Positions 37,885 through 46,986 of a stretch of DNA of 64,000 nucleotides are shown piece after piece. Position numbers and translations under genes: made by a program. Position 1 is the first letter of the stretch. Each line of letters starts with the position of its first letter. The notes below the pieces were generated by a model. It made no database searches. It was not told where the DNA came from and saw only the letters and a program-made list of their open reading frames with translations. Origin of the DNA: Chitinophaga sp. H8 (lineage in GTDB: Bacteria > Bacteroidota > Bacteroidia > Chitinophagales > Chitinophagaceae); contig NZ_JBEXAC010000002.1 in the NCBI RefSeq assembly GCF_040567655.1, positions 372,001-436,000 of the forward strand, written 5' to 3'.

Positions 37885-38838
37885 TCAGTACACACTGTAT
37901 ACTGGATTTACATAATACACCGGTTGCAATACATCCATTACTACGGGCGTGTTATCCTTTATACTTTCAGTTTCGTAATGATGCACTACCCAAACCTCAC
38001 CGGCGTATGCCAGGGATCGCAACTTCACCCATTGCCTTACGATCTCTACCCCTTCTGCCCTGGCACTCCAGGTGTTCTTATATTGCCCTACGGCAGCAAT
38101 ACAAGGCTCTTCTGCTATCAGCTGCATACGGGTTCCTGCTGATACTTTACTTTCTTTTACCGGTATGCCTACCGTCAATACCGCCTTTGCATCCGGCAAA
38201 TATTCGAGCTTGCTTACCGGATCGCCGGCTGCAATAATATGATGGGCATTCAGGTGTGCTGTTAATTGCTGACGGCATGCACTGAATGTATTCATCAGGT
38301 CTGCTACCGGTATGGTATCCGTCATTACCAGCAGCTGACGGGGTGCTACCCGCATCAGTGAAACAGGTATACCAGCCAGTGTATCCGTATGGCTCCATTG
38401 ATGGATCAGATTCAACACGCTTTCTTTCAGGGCATTTTCATACACTTTTTTGTGGAATAGTGTCTTCACGATAAGATCTGGCCGTACGCCGGGATCCAGG
38501 TGCAGCTTCCATATAAAGCGGGTTCCTCCCTCCGGCGTAGGCTTTATATTTACTTCTCCATTCTGTACAGGTTCATTTTCCTGCCACATATTGTATTGGA
38601 ATAGCGTATTAGGCGCAGTGGTAGCTACATGCACATGAAATTTCCGTGCCGCAGTATCTGTTGATAATCTGGCATACCAGTGATCCCATTCGGGCAGTAA
38701 TTGCAGTGTTTTATATACCACTAATGGAGACGCATTTACCTGTGCACTGATTTCATAACTACCTTTCAATGGTATCATGATAATAATTACCAGGAGGAGT
38801 ATAACAGATAATATGCTTATTAGCAGCCATTTCTTCAT
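37885..38838 (-). CDS. Membrane-anchored SRPBCC plus GyrI-like effector-binding protein
   Basis: Protein of 317 residues with one N-terminal membrane helix (LLISILSVILLLVIIIMI). Residues of about 30-145 form an SRPBCC/polyketide-cyclase-like hydrophobic ligand cup (VVYKTLQLLPEWDHWYARLS). Residues of about 155-315 resemble the GyrI-like/AraC effector-binding fold (PIKE-type VTVGIPVKE with a tail EVWVVHHYE). No DNA-binding domain is present, so the effector domain probably binds a small ligand outside the cytoplasm. It is 14 bases upstream of the VCBS lipoprotein gene and is likely the first gene of a three-gene unit, separated from SusD by a terminator. Function unknown. Confidence 0.75.
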   Translation of the reverse strand: MKKWLLISILSVILLLVIIIMIPLKGSYEISAQVNASPLVVYKTLQLLPEWDHWYARLSTDTAARKFHVHVATTAPNTLFQYNMWQENEPVQNGEVNIKPTPEGGTRFIWKLHLDPGVRPDLIVKTLFHKKVYENALKESVLNLIHQWSHTDTLAGIPVSLMRVAPRQLLVMTDTIPVADLMNTFSACRQQLTAHLNAHHIIAAGDPVSKLEYLPDAKAVLTVGIPVKESKVSAGTRMQLIAEEPCIAAVGQYKNTWSARAEGVEIVRQWVKLRSLAYAGEVWVVHHYETESIKDNTPVVMDVLQPVYYVNPVYSVY

Positions 38839-38951
38839 AAAAGCGGATGATTAGGCATAAAAATGCCTGTATAAATTACGTTTTTTCTGCCGCAGGGAGC
38901 ACTTTTTTTTCCTATTGGCGCCTGCGCAGCCATTCTGCTGATCATTCCTGA

Positions 38952-38996
38952 TAAAAAAGGCCGTCTGTGGTCATTACTAACCTTTCAGACGGCCCG
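38952..38996 (-). terminator. Rho-independent terminator after the SusC/SusD operon
   Basis: Perfect stem GGCCGTCTG (38959-38967) with CAGACGGCC (38986-38994) and an A-run at 38953-38958 that makes a U-tract on the minus strand. It separates susD from the GyrI-like gene, although read-through into that unit is possible. Confidence 0.9.
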
Positions 38997-39018
38997 AAGA
39001 AGAATATCTATGGCAGCT

Positions 39019-40554
39019 TTAATAGCCTTTATTCTGTACCAGTTTGGGATTCAGGTCCAGTTGTTTTCTTGGAATCGGAAATACCCGTTTCTGTACATCT
39101 GCATCTGTTTTGATTCCCCATTTGCCTTCCCATTTTCCAAAGCGCACCAGGTCATTCCTGCGCCAGCCTTCCCAAGCCATTTCCCGGCCACGTTCTGCCA
39201 GCAGATCATCCCAGGTGAGCGCAACTAATGGAGCTGCCCCCCGTTGGGTACGGATCGCATTGATAGCAGGTAATGCTGTTGCTGGTACATTGGCTTTTCT
39301 TGCTTTCGCCTCTGCTTCCATTAGCAACACATCTGCATATCTCAGGAACGCGTAATCGTTATTACCGCTTCCGCCATTGGAGTTTTTATCCGGATAGTAT
39401 TTGATAGAACGTGCTCCCATACCTTTTCCCTCAAAGCTTCCACCCACATCAAAGGGGTTATTGGGATTAGCCACGTTAAACTTAATTTCAGGTGTTAATA
39501 CTACCTGCCTGCCATCACTCATAAGTGGTGCACCGGCAGCATCTTTCTGAGGACCTTCCAGCCACATTTTATTACGCTGATCATTAGGATCTGCAAAAGA
39601 TTTATAAAAATCTTCCAGTGTACAAAAACCATTATAAGGGTTACTGGGTATCAGGAAAGTAGCGCGGGAAGCGTAATGCAGGGTACGCATCTGGAAATCC
39701 ATACCGGTTGCTTTCTGCGCATCAAAAGGAATAGCAAAGATCACTTCCTTATTGCCAGGCCCATTATCCGGACTGAAAATAATGGTGAAGTTATTCGTGA
39801 TATCATACTTACCGGAAGTTACTACCTTTTCGCATGCTGCAATCGCATCATCCCACCTGTTGGTGTTGGTATACACGCCTGCATTGAGATATAACTTTGC
39901 CAGCATACTCCAGGCGGCCCACTTGGTGGGTAATCCGTAAGTAGCTACCGTTACGTCTTCACTTAAAGAATCTATAGCTGCTTTCAATGCTGTTTCGATA
40001 AAAGTAAATACCTCGGCAACAGGTTTGGTTTCAGGCGTAGGATCTTCTGTAGGTAGTTTTGCGGCAATCGGAATATTGCCAAAAGCATCCATCATACAGA
40101 AGTAGTAAAATGCACGCATGGTACTTACCTCTGCCATCAGGCGCCCCTTTGCCTTAAATTGGGGCGCTTGTTCCAGGGTGTACAGGATCTGATTACAGGT
40201 ACTGATACCTCCATACCCCCATTCCCATGCACCATTTATTTCTGCATGATTCTCTGTCCATTCATGCAGATGGAGATCTTTCCACTTGTTACCATCTCCC
40301 CAGTCCCCTCCACGGGTTGGCACCACCACCTCATCGGTGGATGCCTCACAGATATTCCAGTAGGCACCAATATATCCTTTAAACGCGGAGAGCGATTGGT
40401 AGGCTACTGACTGATAGGTTTGTTCATTGGAAGGAGAAGGAAAAGGTCCTTCAATATAATTTGATTTATCCTTTTCATCCAGATTAGTACAGGCATGCAA
40501 TCCTCCTGCCAATGCTACTACGCCGAGTATATATTTTATGCTGATATTTTTCAT
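39019..40554 (-). CDS. SusD/RagB family outer-membrane glycan-binding lipoprotein
   Basis: Surface lipoprotein of 511 residues that caps the SusC channel and binds the oligosaccharide. The signal peptide and lipobox end at Cys22 (LAGGLHAC). The helical SusD core is seen: DEVVVPTRGGDWGDGNKW near 72-89, a TPR-like region around 110-240, FLRYADVLLMEAEAKAR near 425-441, and the C-terminal RGREMAWEGWRRNDLVRFG, which is the classic SusD tail. It is 11 bases downstream of susC and forms one operon with it. The target glycan cannot be inferred, since no glycosidase is inside the operon. It may belong with the regulator at 43853. Confidence 0.94.
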   Translation of the reverse strand: MKNISIKYILGVVALAGGLHACTNLDEKDKSNYIEGPFPSPSNEQTYQSVAYQSLSAFKGYIGAYWNICEASTDEVVVPTRGGDWGDGNKWKDLHLHEWTENHAEINGAWEWGYGGISTCNQILYTLEQAPQFKAKGRLMAEVSTMRAFYYFCMMDAFGNIPIAAKLPTEDPTPETKPVAEVFTFIETALKAAIDSLSEDVTVATYGLPTKWAAWSMLAKLYLNAGVYTNTNRWDDAIAACEKVVTSGKYDITNNFTIIFSPDNGPGNKEVIFAIPFDAQKATGMDFQMRTLHYASRATFLIPSNPYNGFCTLEDFYKSFADPNDQRNKMWLEGPQKDAAGAPLMSDGRQVVLTPEIKFNVANPNNPFDVGGSFEGKGMGARSIKYYPDKNSNGGSGNNDYAFLRYADVLLMEAEAKARKANVPATALPAINAIRTQRGAAPLVALTWDDLLAERGREMAWEGWRRNDLVRFGKWEGKWGIKTDADVQKRVFPIPRKQLDLNPKLVQNKGY

Positions 40555-40565
40555 ATAGCAGTTGC

Positions 40566-43547
40566 TTAAAAGTTAACATTTACACCCAATGAAAAAGAAC
40601 GTGTACTGGGATAGATGGCACTATTCCGTTTATCAGGCGTATCACCCTGTCCCAGGCCAGCTATACCAGGAGATTTACCGCCCAGATCTACTTCAGGATC
40701 TACGCCGGTGAACTTAGTGATGGTAAATAAGTTTTGTGCGGTGAAATAGATTCTGGCCGATTTAATGGCTTTAATCTTCTGGTTAAATGTATATCCGATA
40801 GTGGCATTCGCCAGGCGAAGGAAAGAACCATCTTCTACATAGTAACTGGAGTACAATGGTGGATCATTTTTCGTGATCCCTTCTTCCAGTGCTTTTTTGG
40901 AAACGTTTACTGAGGTAGCCTCACTTAAACGATCCAGGTTAGTAGCGAGTGCATTAAATATCTTATTGCCATATACCCCGCGGAAAAACAGGTTCAAGTC
41001 CAGCTGTTTATACTGGAAATTATTATTCCAGCCATAGGTAAAGTCGGGCAATGCATATCCTACTACTTTAAAATCTTCTCTCCTCAGGTCTTTGGCTTTC
41101 ACTTGTTGTCCGTTGGCATTATTGTATATAGCAATCCCATCTTTATCTTTTCCTGCATACTCATAGGTAAAGAACGTTCCTAAAGGAAGTCCTGGTTTGA
41201 TAATAGCCACCGGAATATCGGATAATCCTTGTCCGCCGGGATTACCTACATATTCAAACTCCTTCTTCAATTGTTCATTGGAGAGGCTGGTGATCTTGTT
41301 TTTATTTGCCGCAAAATTCAGGTTAGCGGTCCAGGTAAAAGGGCGGTCCTTGAGCACATCTATGCCCAACGATACTTCTATTCCTTTATTATTCATAGCA
41401 CCCACATTGGCAAATAATTCCGGAACAGGGTATGGTGGCACCGGTACATTGTACTTATCCAGCATATCGGTTGTTTTCTTATCATACCATTCTACGGTAC
41501 CATTGATGCGTCCTTTGATGATGCTGAAATCTATACCGATATTGAATACACTGGTTTTTTCCCATTGCAGGTCTTTATTGGGATTTTGCGTGTATGCATA
41601 CGTGTTAATCCAGGTGCCATTGACAAATGCCGCTCCCTTCACCCCATATCTGGCCAGCGATTGATAAGGATCTACAGCCTGATAGCCAGATACCCCATAT
41701 CCTACTCTTAGTTTCAGGTCGTCAAATAATCGTTGCCCCTTCATAAATCCTTCTTCCGAAACACGCCATGCACCTGATATAGCCGGGAAGTTCGCCCATT
41801 TATTATTGGCCCCGAAACGGGAAGACCCATCCCGTCTTAAAGTTCCCTGGAGCAGGTATTTATTTTTAAATGCATAATTGAAGCGGCCATAAAAGGAAAT
41901 CAGCTTTCCATCCTTGAATGGTTTGGAGCCATTCAGATAATTATAGGCACCACTCGGGTTACCATTTAAGATGCCATAATAACCCAGATCATCAGTCAGG
42001 AAGTTCATGCTTTGCGCCTGAAAGCCATCATCAATATCATCCTGCTGATAGGAATACCCTGCCAGAAGTTTCAGGTCATGCACCTCTCCAAACGTTTTGC
42101 TATAGTTAAAATAGGTTTCCAGTATTTTGGTGGTATTGGCATAGGCAGTACGGCGGGCATACCCATTATTTCCCATACCGAAGGCAGAATTTCTTTCCTG
42201 AAAAAGGCCGGAGGTAGTATTATCCTTTTGATAGGAAAGGCTCACATCATAAGTTAACCCTGGCAGCAAATCCAGGCTGGCTCTTCCGTTTGCCAGGAGG
42301 ATATTCTGTTTTCTTTCATCCACAATCTGGTTGATGAGTGCCAATGGGTTATAATAGTCATACCTGCTCAGGTTCTCTTTATACGTACCATCAGGCTTAT
42401 ATACATTTACAGTAGGCAAAAAGCGTACAGCCTGATAAAAGATAGCATAATCTATATAATGGTTATTGATGATGCTGTTACTCACAGAAAAGCTCAATCT
42501 CAGCTTATCATTAAAGGCGCTGTGATCTGCTCTCAACCGGCCTAATATTCTTTCAATACTGGAATTTTTGACGATCCCGTTATTCTTGAAATAGTTAACA
42601 GATGCCTGATATTTGGTTTGTTCATTACCACCACCAAAAGAGATGTTATGGTTATGAGATACGCCCAGGCGGGTAATTTCTTTTTGCCAATCTGTATTGG
42701 CACCATCATCGTCTGCTACATCCAGCTTTTTCCCTTGACTGTTAAGGTATGCCCTCAATTCATCGCCGGTGGCCACTTTTACCCGTTTGGCAATACTTTC
42801 CACAGCTACATAGCCGCTATAGCTGAGTGTAGATTGTCCGGCTTTGCCTCCTTTGGTGGTAACCATGATTACACCATTCGCAGCACGTGTACCATAGATG
42901 GCTGTGGAAGCAGCATCTTTCATTACATCAATAGACACAATATCATCTGGCGCCACCAGGTCAATAGAAGCCCCTGGCACCCCGTCAATTACATAAAAGG
43001 GTTCTGTATTTCCGGCTAATGTGGAAGGTCCTCTCAGCTGCACATTGGAGCGGCGGTTAGGGTCACCTCCCTGCCGCGTTACCGTCAGCCCTGCTACTTT
43101 ACCCTGCAGTAACTGCTCAGGGGTTTGCATCACCCCCTTATTAAAATCTTTGGCAGACACACTGCTGATGGCGCCGGTAAGATCTTTTTTCTTTTGCGTG
43201 CCGTATCCTACCACCACTACTTCTTCCAGTGCCTTTCCACCTTTTAGTGATGCATTAATCACCGTTTGAGAACCGATAACAATTTCCTGGGAGTCATACC
43301 CGATAAAAGAAAAAACAAGTGAAGTGGCGGTAGCTGGTACCGTTAATTTGTAGGTACCGTCAGGTCCGGTAACAGTTCCGCTGGCCGTACCTTTTATCTG
43401 AACCGTAACGCCTGGTAAAACATCATTATTACTTCCGTCTGTTACCGTGCCGGTAACAACTTTCCCCTGCGCAAAAGATAGTTGCGCAAAGGAAAGGAAA
43501 ACAATAAAGCACCAGGCAAAATTGCATAGTATACCTCTATTTTTCAT
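40566..43547 (-). CDS. SusC/RagA family TonB-dependent outer-membrane transporter
   Basis: Outer-membrane TonB-dependent transporter of 993 residues that imports oligosaccharides together with SusD. It has a signal peptide ending AQLSFAQG, then a carboxypeptidase-like regulatory domain (about 30-115, VTGTVTDGSNNDVLPGVTV), the TonB box VVVVGYGTQKKKDLTG, the plug with PFYVIDGVPG and ANGVIMVTTKGG, and a 22-strand barrel ending SFSLGVNVNF. The length is normal for SusC. There is no N-terminal secretin/STN domain, so it is not part of a classical FecR/anti-sigma transducer. Three direct GATTT(T)GG repeats lie 80-120 bases upstream and may be its operators. The upstream Nudix-type gene is the likely regulator. 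Confidence 0.95.
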   Translation of the reverse strand: MKNRGILCNFAWCFIVFLSFAQLSFAQGKVVTGTVTDGSNNDVLPGVTVQIKGTASGTVTGPDGTYKLTVPATATSLVFSFIGYDSQEIVIGSQTVINASLKGGKALEEVVVVGYGTQKKKDLTGAISSVSAKDFNKGVMQTPEQLLQGKVAGLTVTRQGGDPNRRSNVQLRGPSTLAGNTEPFYVIDGVPGASIDLVAPDDIVSIDVMKDAASTAIYGTRAANGVIMVTTKGGKAGQSTLSYSGYVAVESIAKRVKVATGDELRAYLNSQGKKLDVADDDGANTDWQKEITRLGVSHNHNISFGGGNEQTKYQASVNYFKNNGIVKNSSIERILGRLRADHSAFNDKLRLSFSVSNSIINNHYIDYAIFYQAVRFLPTVNVYKPDGTYKENLSRYDYYNPLALINQIVDERKQNILLANGRASLDLLPGLTYDVSLSYQKDNTTSGLFQERNSAFGMGNNGYARRTAYANTTKILETYFNYSKTFGEVHDLKLLAGYSYQQDDIDDGFQAQSMNFLTDDLGYYGILNGNPSGAYNYLNGSKPFKDGKLISFYGRFNYAFKNKYLLQGTLRRDGSSRFGANNKWANFPAISGAWRVSEEGFMKGQRLFDDLKLRVGYGVSGYQAVDPYQSLARYGVKGAAFVNGTWINTYAYTQNPNKDLQWEKTSVFNIGIDFSIIKGRINGTVEWYDKKTTDMLDKYNVPVPPYPVPELFANVGAMNNKGIEVSLGIDVLKDRPFTWTANLNFAANKNKITSLSNEQLKKEFEYVGNPGGQGLSDIPVAIIKPGLPLGTFFTYEYAGKDKDGIAIYNNANGQQVKAKDLRREDFKVVGYALPDFTYGWNNNFQYKQLDLNLFFRGVYGNKIFNALATNLDRLSEATSVNVSKKALEEGITKNDPPLYSSYYVEDGSFLRLANATIGYTFNQKIKAIKSARIYFTAQNLFTITKFTGVDPEVDLGGKSPGIAGLGQGDTPDKRNSAIYPSTRSFSLGVNVNF

Positions 43548-43852
43548 AACGTGGAATTATAAATCAGATATGGATATACAGTGATATCCTAAATATTGTT
43601 TGGAATTTATTTAAATGAATAACAAATGTGATTTTGGCGAATCAGATTTTGGTTTAACTATGATTTGGATCGTTTTCTAAGGATGCGTATTTCTTACACA
43701 ATCTTACTTAAAATTTTGTTAAAAACAAACTATTTCACAATAATTACTCAAATTTTATAAGTCATATGAATAATCATCCCTTTACTGCACTATCGATGCA
43801 GCAGGAATAGATATTTAACGTAAAGTGCGAGAGTAAAAGCGGGTAAAATAAC
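43548..43852. other. Promoter region of the SusC/SusD operon
   Basis: 305 bases with very high AT content and no ORF. The direct repeats at 43630-43668 lie here. A -7-like TAnnTTTG box with perfect spacing is not present; the nearest resemblance is TAAAATTTG on the minus strand near 43755, one base too long. Confidence 0.4.
43630..43668 (-). promoter_or_regulatory. Three direct GATTT(T)GG repeats upstream of susC
   Basis: GATTTTGG at 43630-43637, GATTTTGG at 43645-43652 and GATTTGG at 43662-43668, spaced 15 and 17 bases apart, about 83-121 bases from the susC start. On the coding strand they read CCAAAATC. The spacing is more than one helical turn but regular. They are candidate sites for the adjacent Nudix-type regulator. 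Confidence 0.4.
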
Positions 43853-44563
43853 TCAAAAGCCTATGCCGAGAAAACGTTTCTTCTGCAATTCATGCTTTTC
43901 AAAATTGAATTTATAGAGTTTGGCAGGCCGGTGTGATACCGCTTCCTGTGCTTCATTCAAGTCTTCCAGTACATTAAGCGACAGAAACTTCTTCCTGAAG
44001 TTGCGCCTGTCCAGTTTTACATCCAGTATGGCTTCATACAGGTTTTGCAAATCACGGATAGTGAATTTTCCGGGCAGCAGGTTAAAGCCAATAGGTTGCT
44101 CTATCAGCTGCCGTTTCAATCTTTCATAGCAGGTATCCAGAATCTGTTTATGATCAAAGGCCATATGCTGTATATCCTTTACCGTATGCCAATGCAATTC
44201 GTTGTTATGCTTTTTTAATGCTACATGCTCAATATTTACCAGAGAATAATAGGCTACGGTAATAACCCGCCCGGCAGGATGTCTTTTTAAGGCTCCAAAG
44301 GTTTGTATTTGCTCCATGTATACATCTTCCAAACCCGTTCGCTCTCTCAATACCCGGTATGCAGCTTCGTCCAGGTCTTCATCAGGACGCATGATATTCC
44401 CCAACAGGGACCAACTGCCTTTATACTCTTTCAGATCTGATTCAATCAGCAGCACTTTCAGTGCTGTATTATCAAAGCCAAATATGACGCAGTCTACTGA
44501 TACTGCAGTTTGAAAGCAGTCCTTAATTTCATCAAGGTGTGCGTGTATGTTTTTGGTGTGCAT
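43853..44563 (-). CDS. Nudix-domain transcriptional regulator (NrtR/AraR-like), Nudix box degenerate
   Basis: Cytoplasmic sensor-regulator of 236 residues: Nudix hydrolase fold at about 20-150 followed by a winged-helix DNA-binding domain at about 155-235 (LLPGKFTIRDLQNLYEAI, RRNFRKKFLSLNVLEDL). Enzymes need GX5EX7REUXEEXGU. Here the box reads GNIMRPDEDLDEAA-YRVLRERTGL, so two of the metal-binding Glu residues are Val and Arg and the spacing is one residue longer. It is therefore probably a ligand sensor rather than a hydrolase, as in the NrtR and Bacteroidota AraR families. Divergent from ligA, same strand as susC. The ligand is likely a sugar or sugar nucleotide, inferred from the neighbours. 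Confidence 0.85.
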   Translation of the reverse strand: MHTKNIHAHLDEIKDCFQTAVSVDCVIFGFDNTALKVLLIESDLKEYKGSWSLLGNIMRPDEDLDEAAYRVLRERTGLEDVYMEQIQTFGALKRHPAGRVITVAYYSLVNIEHVALKKHNNELHWHTVKDIQHMAFDHKQILDTCYERLKRQLIEQPIGFNLLPGKFTIRDLQNLYEAILDVKLDRRNFRKKFLSLNVLEDLNEAQEAVSHRPAKLYKFNFEKHELQKKRFLGIGF

Positions 44564-44702
44564 AAATGTGTAGACAGTATAGATACGGAATGATGAAAAT
44601 CTGCTTGCTTATTTCATAACGTGCCGGTTCACTCAATTTTGGGGCACAGGTAAAAGTTAGCACAATTTATACGAAATATAATACCGCAGGATAGATTTAT
44701 TT

Positions 44703-44722
44703 TGTGCCAAATGTACGGCACA
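44703..44722. promoter_or_regulatory. Inverted repeat TGTGCC-N8-GGCACA between the Nudix regulator and ligA
   Basis: TGTGCC (44703-44708) and GGCACA (44717-44722) are exact inverse halves separated by 8 bases, in the divergent promoter region. It may be an operator for autoregulation of the Nudix-type gene or for ligA. No -7 consensus is clearly placed next to it. Confidence 0.35.
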
Positions 44723-44764
44723 CCCAAGTAAAGTTTAATTTTACCTCATAGTTTTAATTGAGTT

Positions 44765-46873
44765 ATGTATACAAAGGAAATAGAAATAACCTTGTCGCAG
44801 CTGGCCAAAGACTTGCTGGGTCATTTGCAAAAACAAACCCTGCTGGAGTCGGCCGAAGCAACCATGGAAGGATTACGCCGGGTAATCCTCTACAACGACT
44901 GGCGGTATTATGTGCAGGATGATCCGGTGCTAAGCGATTATGAATACGATCAATTGTTTGCCTGGCTGAAAAAGCTGGAACTGGAAAATCCCCATCTGGT
45001 AAGCGCCGACTCGCCTACCCAGCGTGTGGCCCAAGGGCTCACCAAAGAGTTTCCCACCGTACAGCACCTGGTACCCATGCTAAGCCTGGAAAATTCATAC
45101 AATGCAGATGACCTGGTTGACTGGGACCGCAAAGCCAGGGAGCTTACAGGACTGGAAGAGGTAGAGTACTGTATAGAGCCCAAATTTGATGGCGCCAGCA
45201 TTTCCCTGATCTACGAAAATGACCGGCTTGTACGTGGTGCTACCCGTGGAGATGGTGTAGCAGGCGAAGATATCACTCCCAATATCCGGCAGATAAGAAC
45301 AATCCCCCTTACCGCGCGTTTTTCTGACTATGGCATTCACCAGATAGAAATACGTGGTGAAGTACTGATCAATAAAAATACTTTTAAAGCATTCAATGAA
45401 CAGCGGGCGGCAGAGAACCTGGCCCCGCTTGCCAATCCACGCAATGCGGCTTCGGGCTCATTACGGATGGTAGACCCCAGGGAAGTAGCCAAAAGAGGAT
45501 TGGAAGCATTTCTCTATCATATGAGCGATCATACCATGGAGGCCGGCAAAACTGAGCCGGAAGAAATCCAGACACATAGCAATACCCTGGAACTGCTTTC
45601 CCGCTTAGGCTTCCGCAGCCCTGCCAAAGAAAAGAAAGTCGTGAAAGGCATACAGGCTGTGATAGACTACTGTCATAAGTTTGAGGAAGAACGGGATAGC
45701 CTGCCTTATGAAATAGATGGTATGGTAATCAAAGTCAATGACTATACTCTCCAGGATAAAATGGGTATGACTACCCACCATCCCCGTTGGGCCATGGCCT
45801 ATAAATTCAAAGCGCGTCAGGCTACCAGCAAACTACGTAAGGTAGAATTCCAGGTAGGCCGTACCGGAGCAGTTACACCTGTAGCCAAAATAGATCCGGT
45901 ACCTATCGGCGGCGTTACAGTAGGTTCTATTTCTTTGTTTAATGAAGACGTTGTAAAAGAAAAGGACCTGAAAATAGGAGATACCGTATTGGTGGAAAGA
46001 GCAGGTGATGTGATTCCATATATTGTAAAATCTGTTGCTGATCTGCGGGATGGTACAGAAGAAGATATCGTCTTCCCTACCCATTGCCCGGTTTGTAAAG
46101 ACGCTTTGTTTAAACCTGAGGGAGAAAGTGTATGGCGTTGTATTAACATCAATTGTGAAGCACAGGTAGTAGAGCGTATGATTCATTTTGTAAGCAAAGA
46201 TGCAATGGATATACGCAGTTTGGGAGAAAGCAATGTGCGCAAATTTTATACCCTGGGATTAATGCACGATATACCAGGCATCTACCAACTGGATTTTAGC
46301 AAGCTCGAACAACTCGAAGGTTTTGGTAAAAAGTCCCTGACCAACCTGCAGGCAGCAATTGACCAATCCCGTGCCCAACCGCTTCACCGGCTTATTTTCG
46401 GCCTAGGCATCCGTTATGTAGGAGAAACCACTGCCAAAACACTGGCCAATGCGGTATCCCACCTGCTGGAACTTCGTAACTGGACAGAAGAGCAATTACT
46501 TACCCTGGAAGATATAGGTCCTAAAGTGGTAGGAGCTATCCAGCAGTTCTTCAGTAATGAGGATAATATTCATATGCTGGAAAAACTGGAAGAGTTAGGC
46601 GTAAGCCTGCAGAACACTAAAGCAACCCATGCTACGGATGGTAACCTTACCGGGCAAACCTTCTTATTTACCGGCACCCTCGCCAAACTGAAACGCAGTG
46701 ATGCGGAAGAAATGGTGGAACAAAACGGCGGTAAAATACTAAGTGGGGTGAGCAGTAAGCTCAACTACCTGGTGGTAGGAGAAGATGCCGGCAGCAAGCT
46801 GGAAAAGGCTAAAAAGATCAACACTATCCGCATCATTACGGAAGACGAGTTTATTAAACTATTGGGTAGTTAA
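44765..46873 (+). CDS. ligA: NAD+-dependent DNA ligase LigA
   Basis: Replicative DNA ligase of 702 residues that seals nicks using NAD+. All domains are present: the N-terminal Ia domain with YYVQDDPVLSDYEYD near 48-62, the adenylation domain with catalytic KFDG (Lys140), the OB domain, a Cys4 zinc finger near 439-464 (CPVC and CININC), helix-hairpin-helix repeats about 500-600, and a BRCT domain from about 628 to the end. The N-terminus starts with about 25 extra residues compared with typical LigA (MYTKEIEITLSQLAKDLLG), which is a family variation. Housekeeping gene in the opposite direction to the Nudix regulator. Confidence 0.97.
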   Translation: MYTKEIEITLSQLAKDLLGHLQKQTLLESAEATMEGLRRVILYNDWRYYVQDDPVLSDYEYDQLFAWLKKLELENPHLVSADSPTQRVAQGLTKEFPTVQHLVPMLSLENSYNADDLVDWDRKARELTGLEEVEYCIEPKFDGASISLIYENDRLVRGATRGDGVAGEDITPNIRQIRTIPLTARFSDYGIHQIEIRGEVLINKNTFKAFNEQRAAENLAPLANPRNAASGSLRMVDPREVAKRGLEAFLYHMSDHTMEAGKTEPEEIQTHSNTLELLSRLGFRSPAKEKKVVKGIQAVIDYCHKFEEERDSLPYEIDGMVIKVNDYTLQDKMGMTTHHPRWAMAYKFKARQATSKLRKVEFQVGRTGAVTPVAKIDPVPIGGVTVGSISLFNEDVVKEKDLKIGDTVLVERAGDVIPYIVKSVADLRDGTEEDIVFPTHCPVCKDALFKPEGESVWRCININCEAQVVERMIHFVSKDAMDIRSLGESNVRKFYTLGLMHDIPGIYQLDFSKLEQLEGFGKKSLTNLQAAIDQSRAQPLHRLIFGLGIRYVGETTAKTLANAVSHLLELRNWTEEQLLTLEDIGPKVVGAIQQFFSNEDNIHMLEKLEELGVSLQNTKATHATDGNLTGQTFLFTGTLAKLKRSDAEEMVEQNGGKILSGVSSKLNYLVVGEDAGSKLEKAKKINTIRIITEDEFIKLLGS

Positions 46874-46880
46874 GAGAAGA

Positions 46881-46914
46881 GAGCTATGAGCTTATAGCTG
46901 CGAGCTATGAGCTT
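46881..46914. repeat. Direct 13-bp repeat with palindromic core
   Basis: GAGCTATGAGCTT occurs at 46881-46893 and 46902-46914, with ATAGCT between. AGCTAT-GAGCTT-ATAGCT is also a hairpin. The AGCTATKAGCT theme is shared with the repeat island near 28980, so both may belong to one dispersed intergenic family. Confidence 0.6.
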
Positions 46915-46986
46915 TTGCAAAATATGCAGGTGTAGCATTGGCTAACAGACCGTATTAAGATTGACAGATGCAGGCATTCAAATAAT

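Noticed and set aside
43853..44563. Active Nudix hydrolase
   Set aside because: The box lacks two metal-binding Glu residues and a winged-helix domain is fused to it, so a regulator is more likely.
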